A DNA stretch of 64,000 nucleotides from Nakamurella antarctica (GTDB lineage Bacteria; Actinomycetota; Actinomycetes; Mycobacteriales; Nakamurellaceae). The notes under the pieces were generated by a model. It was not told where the DNA came from and searched no databases. It saw only the letters and a program-made list of their open reading frames with translations. The first letter of the stretch is position 1. Every line of letters begins with the position of its first letter. This document shows, in pieces, positions 34,621-42,853 of the stretch. Made by a program: the position numbers and the translations under genes. The DNA is taken from the NCBI RefSeq assembly GCF_003860405.1, contig NZ_CP034170.1, forward strand, positions 124,001-188,000, in the 5' to 3' direction.

Positions 34621-36267
34621 ATGACGCTTTTTTGGCACTATCTCACCTCCTCCTTTTTGTGGGAGGGATTACTATCGGCAGTCCAAGTAGCCGCGATTGC
34701 TATGGTGCTAGCGTTAGTCTTGGGATTGATCTTGGCCACTATGCGCGAATCAAAGCACTGGTGGATTCGCCTTCCAGCAACGATTTATGTCTGGATTATG
34801 CGCGGTACACCGCTGCTCCTCCAGTTAATCTACATTTACAACGTATTGCCTGAGTTTGGTATAACGTTAAACACTTTCCAGGCGGCAGTTATTGGGTTTG
34901 CTTTGAATGAAGCGGCTTTTTCAGGGGAGATTATTCGCGGCGGTATCCGGTCGGTAGCTCGTACACAAATTGTCGCGGCGCAATCTTTAGGCATGTCATC
35001 GTCGTTGACTTTGGTCAGGGTAGTGTTACCGCAGGCTCTACGAGCCATTGTTCCCGCTTTATCAAACAACGCAATCTCGCTGCTGAAATCAACCTCGCTG
35101 GCCTATGTTATCGCGTTAAGTGAAGTGATGTCCAGAGCAGTATCAGTCGCTTCGCAGAATTTTGAATACATTCCAGTACTTTCGGCCGCAGGTGTCGTTT
35201 ACTTAGCTGCCACTACGATATTGACCGGAGGGCAGATGTTGCTTGAACGCAAGTTCTCCCTCGACCGCGACACTACCTCCGGCCCCATGCAGCGCATGTT
35301 TGGCAGCGGCATTCGCCAGATTCGCTCGAAAATGCGTACAGAGCGGGCCGAAGACATGGCTACGCACGAGGTGAAGAACGATGCAGGGGAGGTTCTGAGC
35401 TCGAACAGCGAAGTTCCGCTGACGAAGCCTGCAACCGGCGGCGTCGCCGAAATGGTCAAGACCAGCTCGAAACCTGAGCAAAAGACTAGCGGCGAAGTTT
35501 TTGTGACCTGCCGCAATATTTCCAAGTCCTACGGCCCTCGCCCCATCCTTCGCAGCGTCGACCTCGACGTGAAAGCCGGCGAGGTCGTCGTCATCATGGG
35601 ACCCAGTGGCTCGGGCAAGAGCACCCTGCTGCGGCTGATCAACCACCTCGAGCCGATGGACGGCGGCGAAATTCTCGTCGACGGCAAGCACGTTGGATAT
35701 CGCCGGGTCAAGGGCGAACTGAAGCCGGTCGGCAATCTTGCCAAGGCCCGCGCGGATGCTCGGATCGGAATGGTATTCCAGCACTTCAACCTGTTCGACC
35801 ATCTTCCGGTGATCGACAACGTGACGATTGCACCGACGCGCGTTTACAAGGAGAACCCGGCCGATGTGAAGCGCCGGGCGATCGGCCTTCTCACGGATGT
35901 GGGGCTGCACCGTCATATCGACCACCTGCCGCATCGCCTTTCCGGCGGTCAGCAGCAACGTGTGGCTATTGCGCGAGCCCTGGCGATTACCCCGAATTTG
36001 ATGCTCTTCGATGAGCCAACATCGGCACTCGACCCGGAGCTGGTTGGCGAAGTGTTATCCGTCATCCGCAAGCTGGCCGACGCTGGTATGACGATGATTA
36101 TCGTGACCCACGAAGTGCGTTTCGCTCGCGACGTTGCCGACAAGGTCGTCTTTATGGACGAGGGTGTCGTTGTCGAGCAGGGCACCCCGCAAGAGGTTCT
36201 GGAGAACCCGCAGAACCCGCGCACCCGGCAATTCTTGAACATGGTGGCCCGCGAAGAAGCCGTGTGA
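34621..36267 (+). CDS. Fused ABC permease and ATP-binding protein
   Basis: 548 residues. Residues 1-215 form a His/Glu/Gln/Arg-type permease with five membrane segments and the EAA-like loop NEAAFSGEIIRGGIRSVART then QIVAAQSLGMS. A charged linker (about 225-295) follows. Residues 296-548 are an ATPase with GPSGSGKSTLLRLIN, Q-loop VFQHFNLF, signature LSGGQQQRVAIARAL, LMLFDEPTSALDP and THEVRF. One polypeptide thus carries both subunits, known from some actinobacterial amino acid importers. The permease half uses AT-richer codons than the ATPase half, with the change near 35230-35330. Confidence 0.92.
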   Translation: MTLFWHYLTSSFLWEGLLSAVQVAAIAMVLALVLGLILATMRESKHWWIRLPATIYVWIMRGTPLLLQLIYIYNVLPEFGITLNTFQAAVIGFALNEAAFSGEIIRGGIRSVARTQIVAAQSLGMSSSLTLVRVVLPQALRAIVPALSNNAISLLKSTSLAYVIALSEVMSRAVSVASQNFEYIPVLSAAGVVYLAATTILTGGQMLLERKFSLDRDTTSGPMQRMFGSGIRQIRSKMRTERAEDMATHEVKNDAGEVLSSNSEVPLTKPATGGVAEMVKTSSKPEQKTSGEVFVTCRNISKSYGPRPILRSVDLDVKAGEVVVIMGPSGSGKSTLLRLINHLEPMDGGEILVDGKHVGYRRVKGELKPVGNLAKARADARIGMVFQHFNLFDHLPVIDNVTIAPTRVYKENPADVKRRAIGLLTDVGLHRHIDHLPHRLSGGQQQRVAIARALAITPNLMLFDEPTSALDPELVGEVLSVIRKLADAGMTMIIVTHEVRFARDVADKVVFMDEGVVVEQGTPQEVLENPQNPRTRQFLNMVAREEAV

Positions 36268-36295
36268 CCCCACGCTCAATTCAGCTGAGCGCGGC

Positions 36296-36312
36296 TTGTA
36301 TACGATATTATT
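36296..36312 (+). promoter_or_regulatory. Putative GntR operator (autoregulatory)
   Basis: TTGTATACGATATTATT lies 23 bases before the GntR start codon and matches 16 of 17 positions of the site at 33445-33461. A weak CGCTCA/TGAGCG hairpin (36273-36291) separates it from the transporter stop. Confidence 0.55.
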
Positions 36313-36335
36313 TTATTTCAACTAGGAGGTGCGAG

Positions 36336-37037
36336 ATGACTACAGCGACGCAAAATACAGGTCGACGATCGTTGCCGCTGACTCTGCCCGCACTCCTTGG
36401 AGCGACCACGCTTCCAGGCCGGCTCTACAGTGAGCTCGAGTCAGCCATCATTCGGGGCACACTGCAACCGGGCGAGCGGCTGCACGCCGACGACCTCGCA
36501 AAGCATTTTGGTGTGAGCCGGATTCCGATTCGGGAGGCGCTCAGCTCGCTGGGTCAAGCCGGATGGGTGGAGATCAAGCCGCGGCACGGAGTGCACGTCC
36601 GCGAGAGAACCGTTGTCGAGTTGAACGAACTGTTCGATTTTCGGGCCGACGTCGAAGCACTCGTCGCTCGTTGGGCCGCGGAGCGCCGGACCGATTCTGA
36701 CCTGGTCAATTTGAAGCTGGCGGTTGAGCGGACCCGAGACGCCGGGGCAACCGTGGCCGACGATGACGGCAATGGGTTTATCGGGTTCCGCGAGGCGCTA
36801 CGCCAGGCGGCACATAACAGCGTGTTGGCCGCCACTTCGGCGAGCTTGGAAAAGCGGGCCCGTTTCTACTTCTCCACCGTGCAGGACCAGCTCGGAAGCG
36901 ATTGGGTCCAACTGGAGCAGCAGGTCCTCGACTACGTGGTTGCGGGTGACGGCGAGAAAGCTGCCGCGCTCACCGGCGAACACATCCGCGACACCGGGGT
37001 GGCAGTTCATCAGATCCTGTTCGGAAATTCTGTCTGA
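36336..37037 (+). CDS. GntR/FCD-family transcriptional regulator
   Basis: 233 residues. Winged-helix region LPGRLYSELESAIIRGTLQP, GERLHADDLAKHFGVSRIPI and REALSSLGQAGWVEI, then an all-helical FCD ligand domain with the acidic/His pattern FDFRADVEALVARWAAE and FREALRQAAHNS. AGGAGGTG precedes the ATG at 36336 at ideal spacing. FCD regulators sense organic acids, sugar acids or amino-acid-derived metabolites and usually repress the adjacent catabolic operon. The shared TTGTATA sites before this gene, the importer and the GH31 gene make it the likely regulator of the rightward genes. Confidence 0.9.
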   Translation: MTTATQNTGRRSLPLTLPALLGATTLPGRLYSELESAIIRGTLQPGERLHADDLAKHFGVSRIPIREALSSLGQAGWVEIKPRHGVHVRERTVVELNELFDFRADVEALVARWAAERRTDSDLVNLKLAVERTRDAGATVADDDGNGFIGFREALRQAAHNSVLAATSASLEKRARFYFSTVQDQLGSDWVQLEQQVLDYVVAGDGEKAAALTGEHIRDTGVAVHQILFGNSV

Positions 37038-37096
37038 CGCTGGTGTTGACGCCATCGGTCAGGGTGGGTTGCTCTCTGAGGAGATGCGGACCCTGG

Positions 37097-37549
37097 TCAC
37101 GAGGTGGCACTAATGACGCGATTTAAAATATCCCTCAGGTGCTCAAGTTCTTCGGCAGTCATCTCGAGTTGCTTCATCACGGCGGGCGGAATCTGCAGAG
37201 CTTGTTTTCGCAGCTCTGTGCCCGCATCGGTGAGACTCACCGCGAGAAGCCGCTCATCATGCTGATCGCGCGCGCGCCGCAACAGGCCGGCGGTCTCAAG
37301 GCGCTTGAGCAAGGGCGATAGCGTTCCGGGGTCCAACTGCAGGAGGCTGCTGAGGTCTTTCACCGACAGTCGATCGTGCTGCCAGAGGGCCAACATCACT
37401 AAGTACTGCGGATGCGTCAGGCCCAAAGGCTCCAAGATGGGCTTGTAGAGCGAGACAATGCCGCGAGCTGCCACGACCAATCCGAAGCACACCTGCTTAT
37501 CTAGCTCAAGCAACGTTGTGGCGTGATCTAGCGAATTGGGATGGGTCAT
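37097..37549 (-). CDS. OhrR-like MarR-family repressor
   Basis: 150 residues. LELDKQVCFGLVVAARGIVS carries the peroxide-sensing Cys near residue 21 in the position typical of OhrR. LGLTHPQYLVMLALW, LLQLDPGTLSPLLKRLETAG and RDQHDERLLAVSLT are the family winged-helix motifs. OhrR proteins release DNA on oxidation by organic hydroperoxides. The usual partner gene ohr is not adjacent; the divergent neighbour is a small exported protein. The 28-bp palindrome just upstream is the expected operator. I do not assign a symbol because the target differs. Confidence 0.82.
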   Translation of the reverse strand: MTHPNSLDHATTLLELDKQVCFGLVVAARGIVSLYKPILEPLGLTHPQYLVMLALWQHDRLSVKDLSSLLQLDPGTLSPLLKRLETAGLLRRARDQHDERLLAVSLTDAGTELRKQALQIPPAVMKQLEMTAEELEHLRDILNRVISATS

Positions 37550-37561
37550 AATTCACACTGT

Positions 37562-37589
37562 ACCAATGATTGGTGCACCAATCATTGGT
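37562..37589. promoter_or_regulatory. 28-bp perfect palindromic operator
   Basis: The first half is ACCAATGATTGGTG and the second half is its exact reverse complement. Each half is itself nearly a palindrome (ACCAATnATTGGT), so two repressor dimers could bind side by side. It lies 12 bases before the OhrR-like start and 13 bases before the divergent start at 37603. Confidence 0.85.
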
Positions 37590-37602
37590 GTACGGTAAAA
37601 AT

Positions 37603-37950
37603 ATGAAGAGCACGTTGATGGTGGCGGCGACGAGCGCGCTGCTTCTCCTGCTGGGCGCCGGAGTGGCGGCAGCAACCCCCGTGGCGGGCACCCCAGAATC
37701 GGGGTTTTCCACCCAAACGGTGATATTTGTCGTCCTAGGGTTCTTAGGTCTGATCATTGTGTCCGCGCTGGGTCCCCTGTCGCGAATGCACGAGCATCGC
37801 GAAGAGCGGCGCTTGGAAGCCGCCGAAGCGGAGCTGGCGGCCAAAAGTACCGTGGCCTCGGGGGTCGCAGAGACGGGTTCGCTGTCAGCAGGGGACGCGC
37901 CAGTAGGAGCTGCTCAGACTTCAGAAACCGCCGGTGGCGCAGACCATTAA
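37603..37950 (+). CDS. Small exported or membrane protein under OhrR-like control
   Basis: 115 residues: signal-like segment STLMVAATSALLLLLGAGVA, a short AATPVAGTPES linker, a membrane segment VIFVVLGFLGLIIVSALGPL, then a basic and acidic helix (HEHREERRLEAAEAELAAK) and a Gly/Ala/Ser tail. The ATG at 37603 has no ribosome binding site and lies six bases after a TACGGT word, so it may be leaderless. No family is recognised. Its promoter is filled by the 28-bp palindrome, so it is probably induced together with the repressor under oxidative stress. Confidence 0.6.
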   Translation: MKSTLMVAATSALLLLLGAGVAAATPVAGTPESGFSTQTVIFVVLGFLGLIIVSALGPLSRMHEHREERRLEAAEAELAAKSTVASGVAETGSLSAGDAPVGAAQTSETAGGADH

Positions 37951-38083
37951 CGGCCAGTGGGGATTCGCCCCAACATCTTCTGGGTGGTGTTCTCTCATTC
38001 ATGCCATTTCGGACAAACCGAAGTGCTAATTTTCGATTGATGAGCGCTGGATTCGCCAGCGAACTCGGCAGCCGGGAGTAGCC

Positions 38084-39157
38084 ATGCGTGACGTTAAACC
38101 TCAATTCTCCCTCACGCCTGGCCGCCGACGCCCGCTGGCGCTTGCTATAGCTGCGGCGGTCGCCGGAGCGTTACTGCTGCAAGGAGTGAATGCCGCTGCT
38201 TCCACAGTGGTGTCTTCACCAGGGGTTCCGCTTCCGGCTGCAGCTTCGCGCGGCACACTGACGGACTTTTCCGCAAAAATGTTGCTAGTGCCGACGAGCG
38301 AAACGACGCCGACCAGCACGAATCCCTTGACGGATGAGACGACGCCGACCAGCACGAATCCCTTGACGGATGAGACGACGCCGACCAGCACGAATCCCTT
38401 GACGGACGACACGACGCCGACCAGCACGAATAGCACGCCCAGCACATCCAGCACGAGTGCTTCGACGACCGAGACGACGCCGCCCAGCACATCCAGCACG
38501 AGTGCTTCGACGACCGAGACGACGCCGCCCAGCACATCCAGCACGACACCAAGCCCGACAAGTTCAACGTCCTCGGCGAGCACCGCAACTCCCACCAGCG
38601 CGTCCTCCTCGACGACCGCTGTCCTGCCCGATGCTGCGGACCTAGTCGATTCCGCCACCGGTGGCGTCCGGATCGACCCTGTTCTCGCTTATCCCGGCCA
38701 AGCGGTCACAGTCGCGTTAGGCGTCGAAAATGCAGGAGTCGCTGTCACTGTCTGGGTGTTTTCCACCCCTACGTCTCTGGGTGGTCGGACTGTTTCCGGC
38801 GACGGCACCATCGGCATTGACGTTCCAGCAGACCTTCCGCTCGGTCCCCACAAAATCGCCGTCTACCGCTCGGGTGGTGCGCTGATGGGATGGGCTCCGC
38901 TGACTGTTACTGCGCGTCCTGAGCTTCCGCAGTCAACTCTCGGGCCTCGCCCGGCAGCTGCAGCCGCACCCATCGCGCCTGCCGCAAAAGGTGCGACTCC
39001 GGCCCGAGCTGCGACTGCGACGTTGCCCAATACCGGAGTCAACGTCAACGCGATTCTGGGTTTTGCCATCATTTTGCTCCTCGTGGGTTCGGCGGCGCTG
39101 GTGTGGGCGGGTCGCCGCCCCGCTCGCGCGGCGGGTTCCGGTGCGCATTCCCACTAA
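38084..39157 (+). CDS. LPxTG wall-anchored repeat protein
   Basis: 357 residues. Basic N-terminus and signal segment (PLALAIAAAVAGALLLQGV), a Thr/Ser-rich stalk with 12-residue repeats TTPTSTNPLTDE (four copies) and 15-residue repeats TETTPPSTSSTSAST (two copies), a beta-sandwich-like domain (about 185-280: YPGQAVTVALGVENAGVAVT) and a sorting signal LPNTG followed by a membrane segment and RRPARAA. A sortase would anchor it to peptidoglycan; the class E sortase of this window is a candidate. GGGAG precedes the ATG. It is probably a surface stalk protein. Confidence 0.85.
   Translation: MRDVKPQFSLTPGRRRPLALAIAAAVAGALLLQGVNAAASTVVSSPGVPLPAAASRGTLTDFSAKMLLVPTSETTPTSTNPLTDETTPTSTNPLTDETTPTSTNPLTDDTTPTSTNSTPSTSSTSASTTETTPPSTSSTSASTTETTPPSTSSTTPSPTSSTSSASTATPTSASSSTTAVLPDAADLVDSATGGVRIDPVLAYPGQAVTVALGVENAGVAVTVWVFSTPTSLGGRTVSGDGTIGIDVPADLPLGPHKIAVYRSGGALMGWAPLTVTARPELPQSTLGPRPAAAAAPIAPAAKGATPARAATATLPNTGVNVNAILGFAIILLLVGSAALVWAGRRPARAAGSGAHSH
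38304..38545 (+). repeat. 36-bp and 45-bp coding tandem repeats
   Basis: Four 36-bp units (about 38304-38430) encode TTPTSTNPLTDE, followed by two nearly identical 45-bp units (about 38455-38545). Identity at the DNA level suggests recent expansion in the stalk of the wall protein. Confidence 0.8.
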
Positions 39158-39325
39158 CGCACCCCGGTGCACGCGGGGAGGAATGGTTTCAGGAACGACG
39201 GCGCAGCGTCGCCTGCCACGGACGGTGTGCCGCTGAGTGGCTCACGCATCTTTGACGCTTGTGCCTCTAGCCTTAATGAGCGGTTACGCGCTCGGCGTGC
39301 CGCGCAGGCCTGAAAGGTTCCCGCC

Positions 39326-40111
39326 ATGAAAAAGCTGATGACGGCTGTCGTCATCACTGCAGCGATGTTGGTAGCGGGATGTTCGGGAAGTTCTGGCGCG
39401 CTCGTCAGCACCAGTAGTGTTTCGACTTTGACTGCTGAGGGATCAACAGCCAGTACCGCAGAATCCAGCGCTGCAGAACCGAGCGCTGCAGAACCGAGCG
39501 CTGCAGAATCCAGCACCGCAGAACCGAGCGCCGCAGAACCGAGCGCCGCAGAACCGAGCGCCGCAGAATCCAGCGCCGCAGAATCCAGCACCGCAGAATC
39601 CAGCGCCGCAGAACCCAGCGCTGCAGAACCGAGCACTGCACCAACGACTCCCGCCGCGCCAGCGAGCTATACCCCGCCGCCGGACGCCCAGACCATCGTC
39701 GGCGATTGTCCGTATTTGACCGACGAGCAGGTAGAGAGCGCGACCGGCCAGCGCAAGGGTGCCGACATGGTGCGACCGATGAGCCCGCAGCCAACGTGCG
39801 AATTTGTCCGTTCTGACGGCACATATCTCGCCACTGTCCGGGTGCTGCAGTTCGCGACCGACGCCGAGGCTGTCGCAGCGGTCGACTACTACGTCCCGCG
39901 CGAGACTTCGCAGCCTGCCACGCAGCCCGAAGGGTGGGCGGGCGGGCTGAAGTCTACCCCCGACGGAAATGTCGTGAGCTCCAACCCTCTGGCCCTAGCC
40001 GTCTATGGCGTCTCCAAAGGTGGGGCCGCGGTGATTGCCACAACGAACGAGCCGCGAACTTTTAAGGCGCGCGAGCTCGTGAAAGACGCGATTAGCACCC
40101 TCGGATTCTGA
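39326..40111 (+). CDS. DUF2020-like lipoprotein with AEPSA repeats
   Basis: 261 residues. Lipobox LVAGC at about residue 19, a low-complexity region of about a dozen AEPSA/AESSA units (about 45-105), then a globular domain with two cysteines: VGDCPYLTDEQVESATGQRK and PQPTCEFVRSDGTYLATVRV. This matches DUF2020, an actinobacterial exported family often found near this division locus. TGAAAGG precedes the ATG. It lies directly before the cyclophilin gene in the same orientation. The role is unknown. Confidence 0.75.
   Translation: MKKLMTAVVITAAMLVAGCSGSSGALVSTSSVSTLTAEGSTASTAESSAAEPSAAEPSAAESSTAEPSAAEPSAAEPSAAESSAAESSTAESSAAEPSAAEPSTAPTTPAAPASYTPPPDAQTIVGDCPYLTDEQVESATGQRKGADMVRPMSPQPTCEFVRSDGTYLATVRVLQFATDAEAVAAVDYYVPRETSQPATQPEGWAGGLKSTPDGNVVSSNPLALAVYGVSKGGAAVIATTNEPRTFKARELVKDAISTLGF
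39465..39645 (+). repeat. 15-bp tandem repeats in the lipoprotein gene
   Basis: About twelve units of the type GCAGAACCGAGCGCT encode AEPSA and AESSA/T pentapeptides. Neighbouring units are identical or differ by one or two bases. Confidence 0.85.
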
Positions 40112-40155
40112 CTATCGGCAACGGGCCACCACCAATATCTGTAAGGATGGACGAC

Positions 40156-40698
40156 ATGAGCGATCTCTATGCGACCCTGCACACCACCCTCGGCGACGTG
40201 AAAATCCAGCTGTTCCCGGACCACGCGCCGGCGACCGTTGCGAACTTCGTCGGCCTCGCCGACGGCACCGGCACCTACTCCACGGCTAATGCGTCCGGCA
40301 CGAAGGAAGGCCCCTTTTACGACGGCGCCGTCTTCCACCGCGTTATCGACGGCTTCATGATCCAAGGCGGCGACCCCACGGGCACCGGACGTGGCGGCCC
40401 GGGCTACACGTTCAAAGACGAGTTCCACTCCGAATTGGTGTTCAACAAGCCATACCTGCTGGCCATGGCCAACGCTGGCCCCGGCACCAACGGCAGCCAA
40501 TTCTTCATCACCACGGGTAAGACCCCGCACCTCAATCGCAAGCACACCATTTTCGGTGAAGTTGCGGACGCCGCTTCGCGGGCAATCGTTGACGCGATCG
40601 GCACCACCAAGGTGGATCGATCCGACAAGCCGTTGACCGATATCGCGATTAACTCCATCACTATCGAATCCGCTGACGCAGCATCTGCTAGCAGCTGA
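40156..40698 (+). CDS. ppiA: Peptidyl-prolyl cis-trans isomerase (cyclophilin)
   Basis: 180 residues, no signal peptide. Cyclophilin core FYDGAVFHRVIDGFMIQGGD then TGRGGPGY, FKDEFHSELVFNKPYLLAMA, NAGPGTNGSQFFIT and HLNRKHTIFGEV contain the active-site Arg, Phe, Gln and His residues. It catalyses proline isomerisation in protein folding. AAGGA precedes the ATG at 40156. This is the first gene of the conserved actinobacterial order ppiA - rhomboid - PH protein - crgA, which supports the assignment. Confidence 0.95.
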   Translation: MSDLYATLHTTLGDVKIQLFPDHAPATVANFVGLADGTGTYSTANASGTKEGPFYDGAVFHRVIDGFMIQGGDPTGTGRGGPGYTFKDEFHSELVFNKPYLLAMANAGPGTNGSQFFITTGKTPHLNRKHTIFGEVADAASRAIVDAIGTTKVDRSDKPLTDIAINSITIESADAASASS

Positions 40699-40731
40699 GC
40701 CTTTTCGTACTGCTGACAGGCGATTCAACCC

Positions 40732-41646
40732 ATGACGTACCCCCCACAGCCCGGAAATCCGAGCGGGCCGCCCGTTGGCCCGTCGGCGGGGAACTTTGGG
40801 TATCACCCGGTCCGGGCAGTCCAGGTATGTTCCTGGCACCCGGATCGAGTGACCGCACTGTCCTGCACCCGATGCGGCCGCCCATCGTGCCCGGAGTGCT
40901 TGCAGCCTGCCTCCGTCGGCTTTCATTGCCGCGCGTGCCAGGCTGAGTCGAAGCAGAACCAGGTAGTTCCGAAAACGGTGGCCGGCTCGATCCTCGGCCA
41001 GCAGCCGCTGATCACGTACGTGCTGATCGCCGTCAACGTGCTTGTCTTCGTCATCACGATGATCCAAGCGGGCGGCGAATCTCGACTGCCCACCTCAGAG
41101 TGGCTCAGTGGTGGCTGGTTGGTGCCGGGGTTAGCTGCTAACGGTGATTACTGGCAGTACATCACCTCGGGATTCCTGCACCTTTCGCTCATCCACGTGG
41201 CGCTCAACATGTTGTCGCTGTATTTCTTGGGCATCGCACTTGAGCGGATGGTCGGACGCGGCCGGTTCTTGGCCATCTACGTTCTAGCGTTGCTCGGCGG
41301 GTCCGTAGCCGTCATGTACTTGAGCGCCGAATACTCTGCGACCGCAGGGGCCTCCGGCGCGATCTTCGGCTTGATGGGTGCGCTTGTCGTGACATTCCGC
41401 CGGCTCAAGTTCAACCTTCGCCCTCTCGCGGGCATCCTTGTGCTCAACATCGGGATCACCGTCTTCAATAACACCACCATTTCCTGGCAGGGGCACCTAG
41501 GCGGCCTTCTTGTTGGCGCGGCCGTGGGCGCGGTTATGGTCTATCTGCCCGCCAAAGACCGGACGCGGAACCAAGTTCTTGCCTGCGCGGGGATTTTTGC
41601 CGTCATCGTGTTGCTGATCCTCATCCGCGCCGCTCAGCTCAGCTAA
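40732..41646 (+). CDS. Rhomboid-family intramembrane serine protease
   Basis: 304 residues. The N-terminal cytoplasmic zinc-binding part has four CxxC/CxxH-type pairs (CSWHPDRVTALSCTRCGRPS, CPECL, CRAC). Six membrane segments follow, with the family motifs HVALNMLSLYFLGIALE, the nucleophile Ser in GASGAIFGLMGA and the catalytic His in GHLGGLLVGA. The fold cleaves membrane proteins within the bilayer. Only 33 bases separate it from ppiA. Known homologues have this same place near crgA. Confidence 0.93.
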   Translation: MTYPPQPGNPSGPPVGPSAGNFGYHPVRAVQVCSWHPDRVTALSCTRCGRPSCPECLQPASVGFHCRACQAESKQNQVVPKTVAGSILGQQPLITYVLIAVNVLVFVITMIQAGGESRLPTSEWLSGGWLVPGLAANGDYWQYITSGFLHLSLIHVALNMLSLYFLGIALERMVGRGRFLAIYVLALLGGSVAVMYLSAEYSATAGASGAIFGLMGALVVTFRRLKFNLRPLAGILVLNIGITVFNNTTISWQGHLGGLLVGAAVGAVMVYLPAKDRTRNQVLACAGIFAVIVLLILIRAAQLS

Positions 41647-41751
41647 ACCCGCACCTGCCGGACCGACATCTATCAAACTCGTACCTTCCGAAATCCGATC
41701 AGTAGAGCCAGTATTTCCACACCCGTCGAACCGAGCGATTGGAGAGCACCG

Positions 41752-42666
41752 ATGGACCAGCGACGGGCCGGAATGCTGGTACTTGTAGCCGCGCTCCTCT
41801 CGGTGGCCGCCATTGCATTGGTAGGCCAAGCGATTCGCCCATTGCCCGGAAAAGCCTTGGCGCTCCCGTTGGGCGGAGCGCCGAGTGTCGGGGACTGCGC
41901 GCTCGCACCGTCTCCAGCCGCGTTCCCGTACCCCGTCGCGAAGGCCGGGCAGTACCGGGTGCCCAATGTGGCGCCGTTGGCACCGTGTGTGGGCACCCGG
42001 TTTGGCGAGGTTTTCGAGGTGGTGGACGCACTTACCAAGTCTGATCAACAGGCTTCGATGTGTTTGCGATTGGATGACTACTTGGAGATGTACACGGATC
42101 CGTCGGGAATATTTGTACATTCGTATTCTGTCTCCACCACGCTGGTGGGGCCGAACGACCGACAGTTCGCGTCGGGACAGCGGTGGGTTGCCTGCGTGGT
42201 TATTGCTGGTCATCAAGGGCAGTTCGATCGACCGGTAAAACAGAGCTGGTCTGCGATGCCTTCCGCTTTCGCCACCTGCTGGGCAGACGCCGGTCCCACG
42301 CAGGGGGTGCCAGACATCGCCTGCGATAGCCCTCATCGAATGGAACTGCTTGGGGTGATGTTTAACTTCAGCCCAGACCTGACACAGTCGGGACTGGATG
42401 CACGCTGTAAAGAATGGGCGCGCACGGTCACGAATATGGCGGACGTGACGGCTGGTGACCAGTTGTTGATCCGAGCTGTGATGGAGGCTTCGCCGAAGGG
42501 GCAATTGGTGCCAGCCCTTGCTGGCGGGGATGGTGCATCCGATCGGGAATCCGATGGGTTTTACACCGTTTTTTCGGCGAACTGTGTTGCGGTACCTGCT
42601 GACGAAAACCGAGTGTTGATCGGCCCGCTGACATCGCTGGGAAACGGTCCGGTTCCATTCGGCTAG
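41752..42666 (+). CDS. Septum_form-like exported eight-Cys protein, copy 1
   Basis: 304 residues. Cytoplasmic MDQRRAGM, one membrane anchor (LVLVAALLSVAAIALVGQAI), then an exported domain with eight cysteines in conserved contexts: PSVGDC, APCVGTRFGEVF, MCLRLDD, WVACVV, FATCW, IACDSPHRMELLG, RCKEWAR and ANCVAV. The C..PH..E motif is the signature of the Septum_form family. The C-terminus GPLTSLGNGPVPFG is shared by all four copies. GAGAGC precedes the ATG. First of four tandem paralogues inserted between the rhomboid and PH-protein genes. Confidence 0.75.
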   Translation: MDQRRAGMLVLVAALLSVAAIALVGQAIRPLPGKALALPLGGAPSVGDCALAPSPAAFPYPVAKAGQYRVPNVAPLAPCVGTRFGEVFEVVDALTKSDQQASMCLRLDDYLEMYTDPSGIFVHSYSVSTTLVGPNDRQFASGQRWVACVVIAGHQGQFDRPVKQSWSAMPSAFATCWADAGPTQGVPDIACDSPHRMELLGVMFNFSPDLTQSGLDARCKEWARTVTNMADVTAGDQLLIRAVMEASPKGQLVPALAGGDGASDRESDGFYTVFSANCVAVPADENRVLIGPLTSLGNGPVPFG

Positions 42667-42765
42667 AGTGCGGTATCGCCGGGGCCGGGACCCCGCCAGC
42701 GCGAAGGGTTTGTGACCAACCGCCGCAGCCCTGAGGTGTTTGGGGTGCCCGCGGCGGGCCGCGGA

Positions 42766-42781
42766 TAAACTCGGATGCATG
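42766..42781 (+). promoter_or_regulatory. -10-like TAAACT before leaderless upstream frame
   Basis: GCGGATAAACTCGGA occurs here and, with one change, at 44670-44684 before the fourth paralogue. TAAACT (42766-42771) lies seven bases before the ATG at 42779, placing a transcription start on that ATG. Confidence 0.5.
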
Positions 42782-42853
42782 CCGCCAAGCGAGGATTCCC
42801 AGCGTTGGAACACCGCCAACACGTCTCCCGGCCGGCGCCGGTGCAATCGATGA
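42779..42853 (+). CDS. 24-codon upstream reading frame before copy 2
   Basis: The frame starts at ATG 42779 and encodes MPPSEDSQRWNTANTSPGRR plus RCNR. It ends at TGA 42851-42853, which overlaps the ATG of the second paralogue (ATGA). The arrangement is exactly repeated before the fourth paralogue: also MPP, also 24 codons, also ATGA. This suggests that ribosomes enter on a leaderless upstream frame and re-initiate on the main gene. The peptide itself may have no function. An alternative in-frame start for the main protein at 42775 exists but is less likely. Confidence 0.5.
   Translation: MPPSEDSQRWNTANTSPGRRRCNR

Noticed and set aside
36273-36291. Terminator after the fused transporter gene
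   Set aside because: The CGCTCA/TGAGCG stem is only six base pairs without a T-run; too weak to list on its own.
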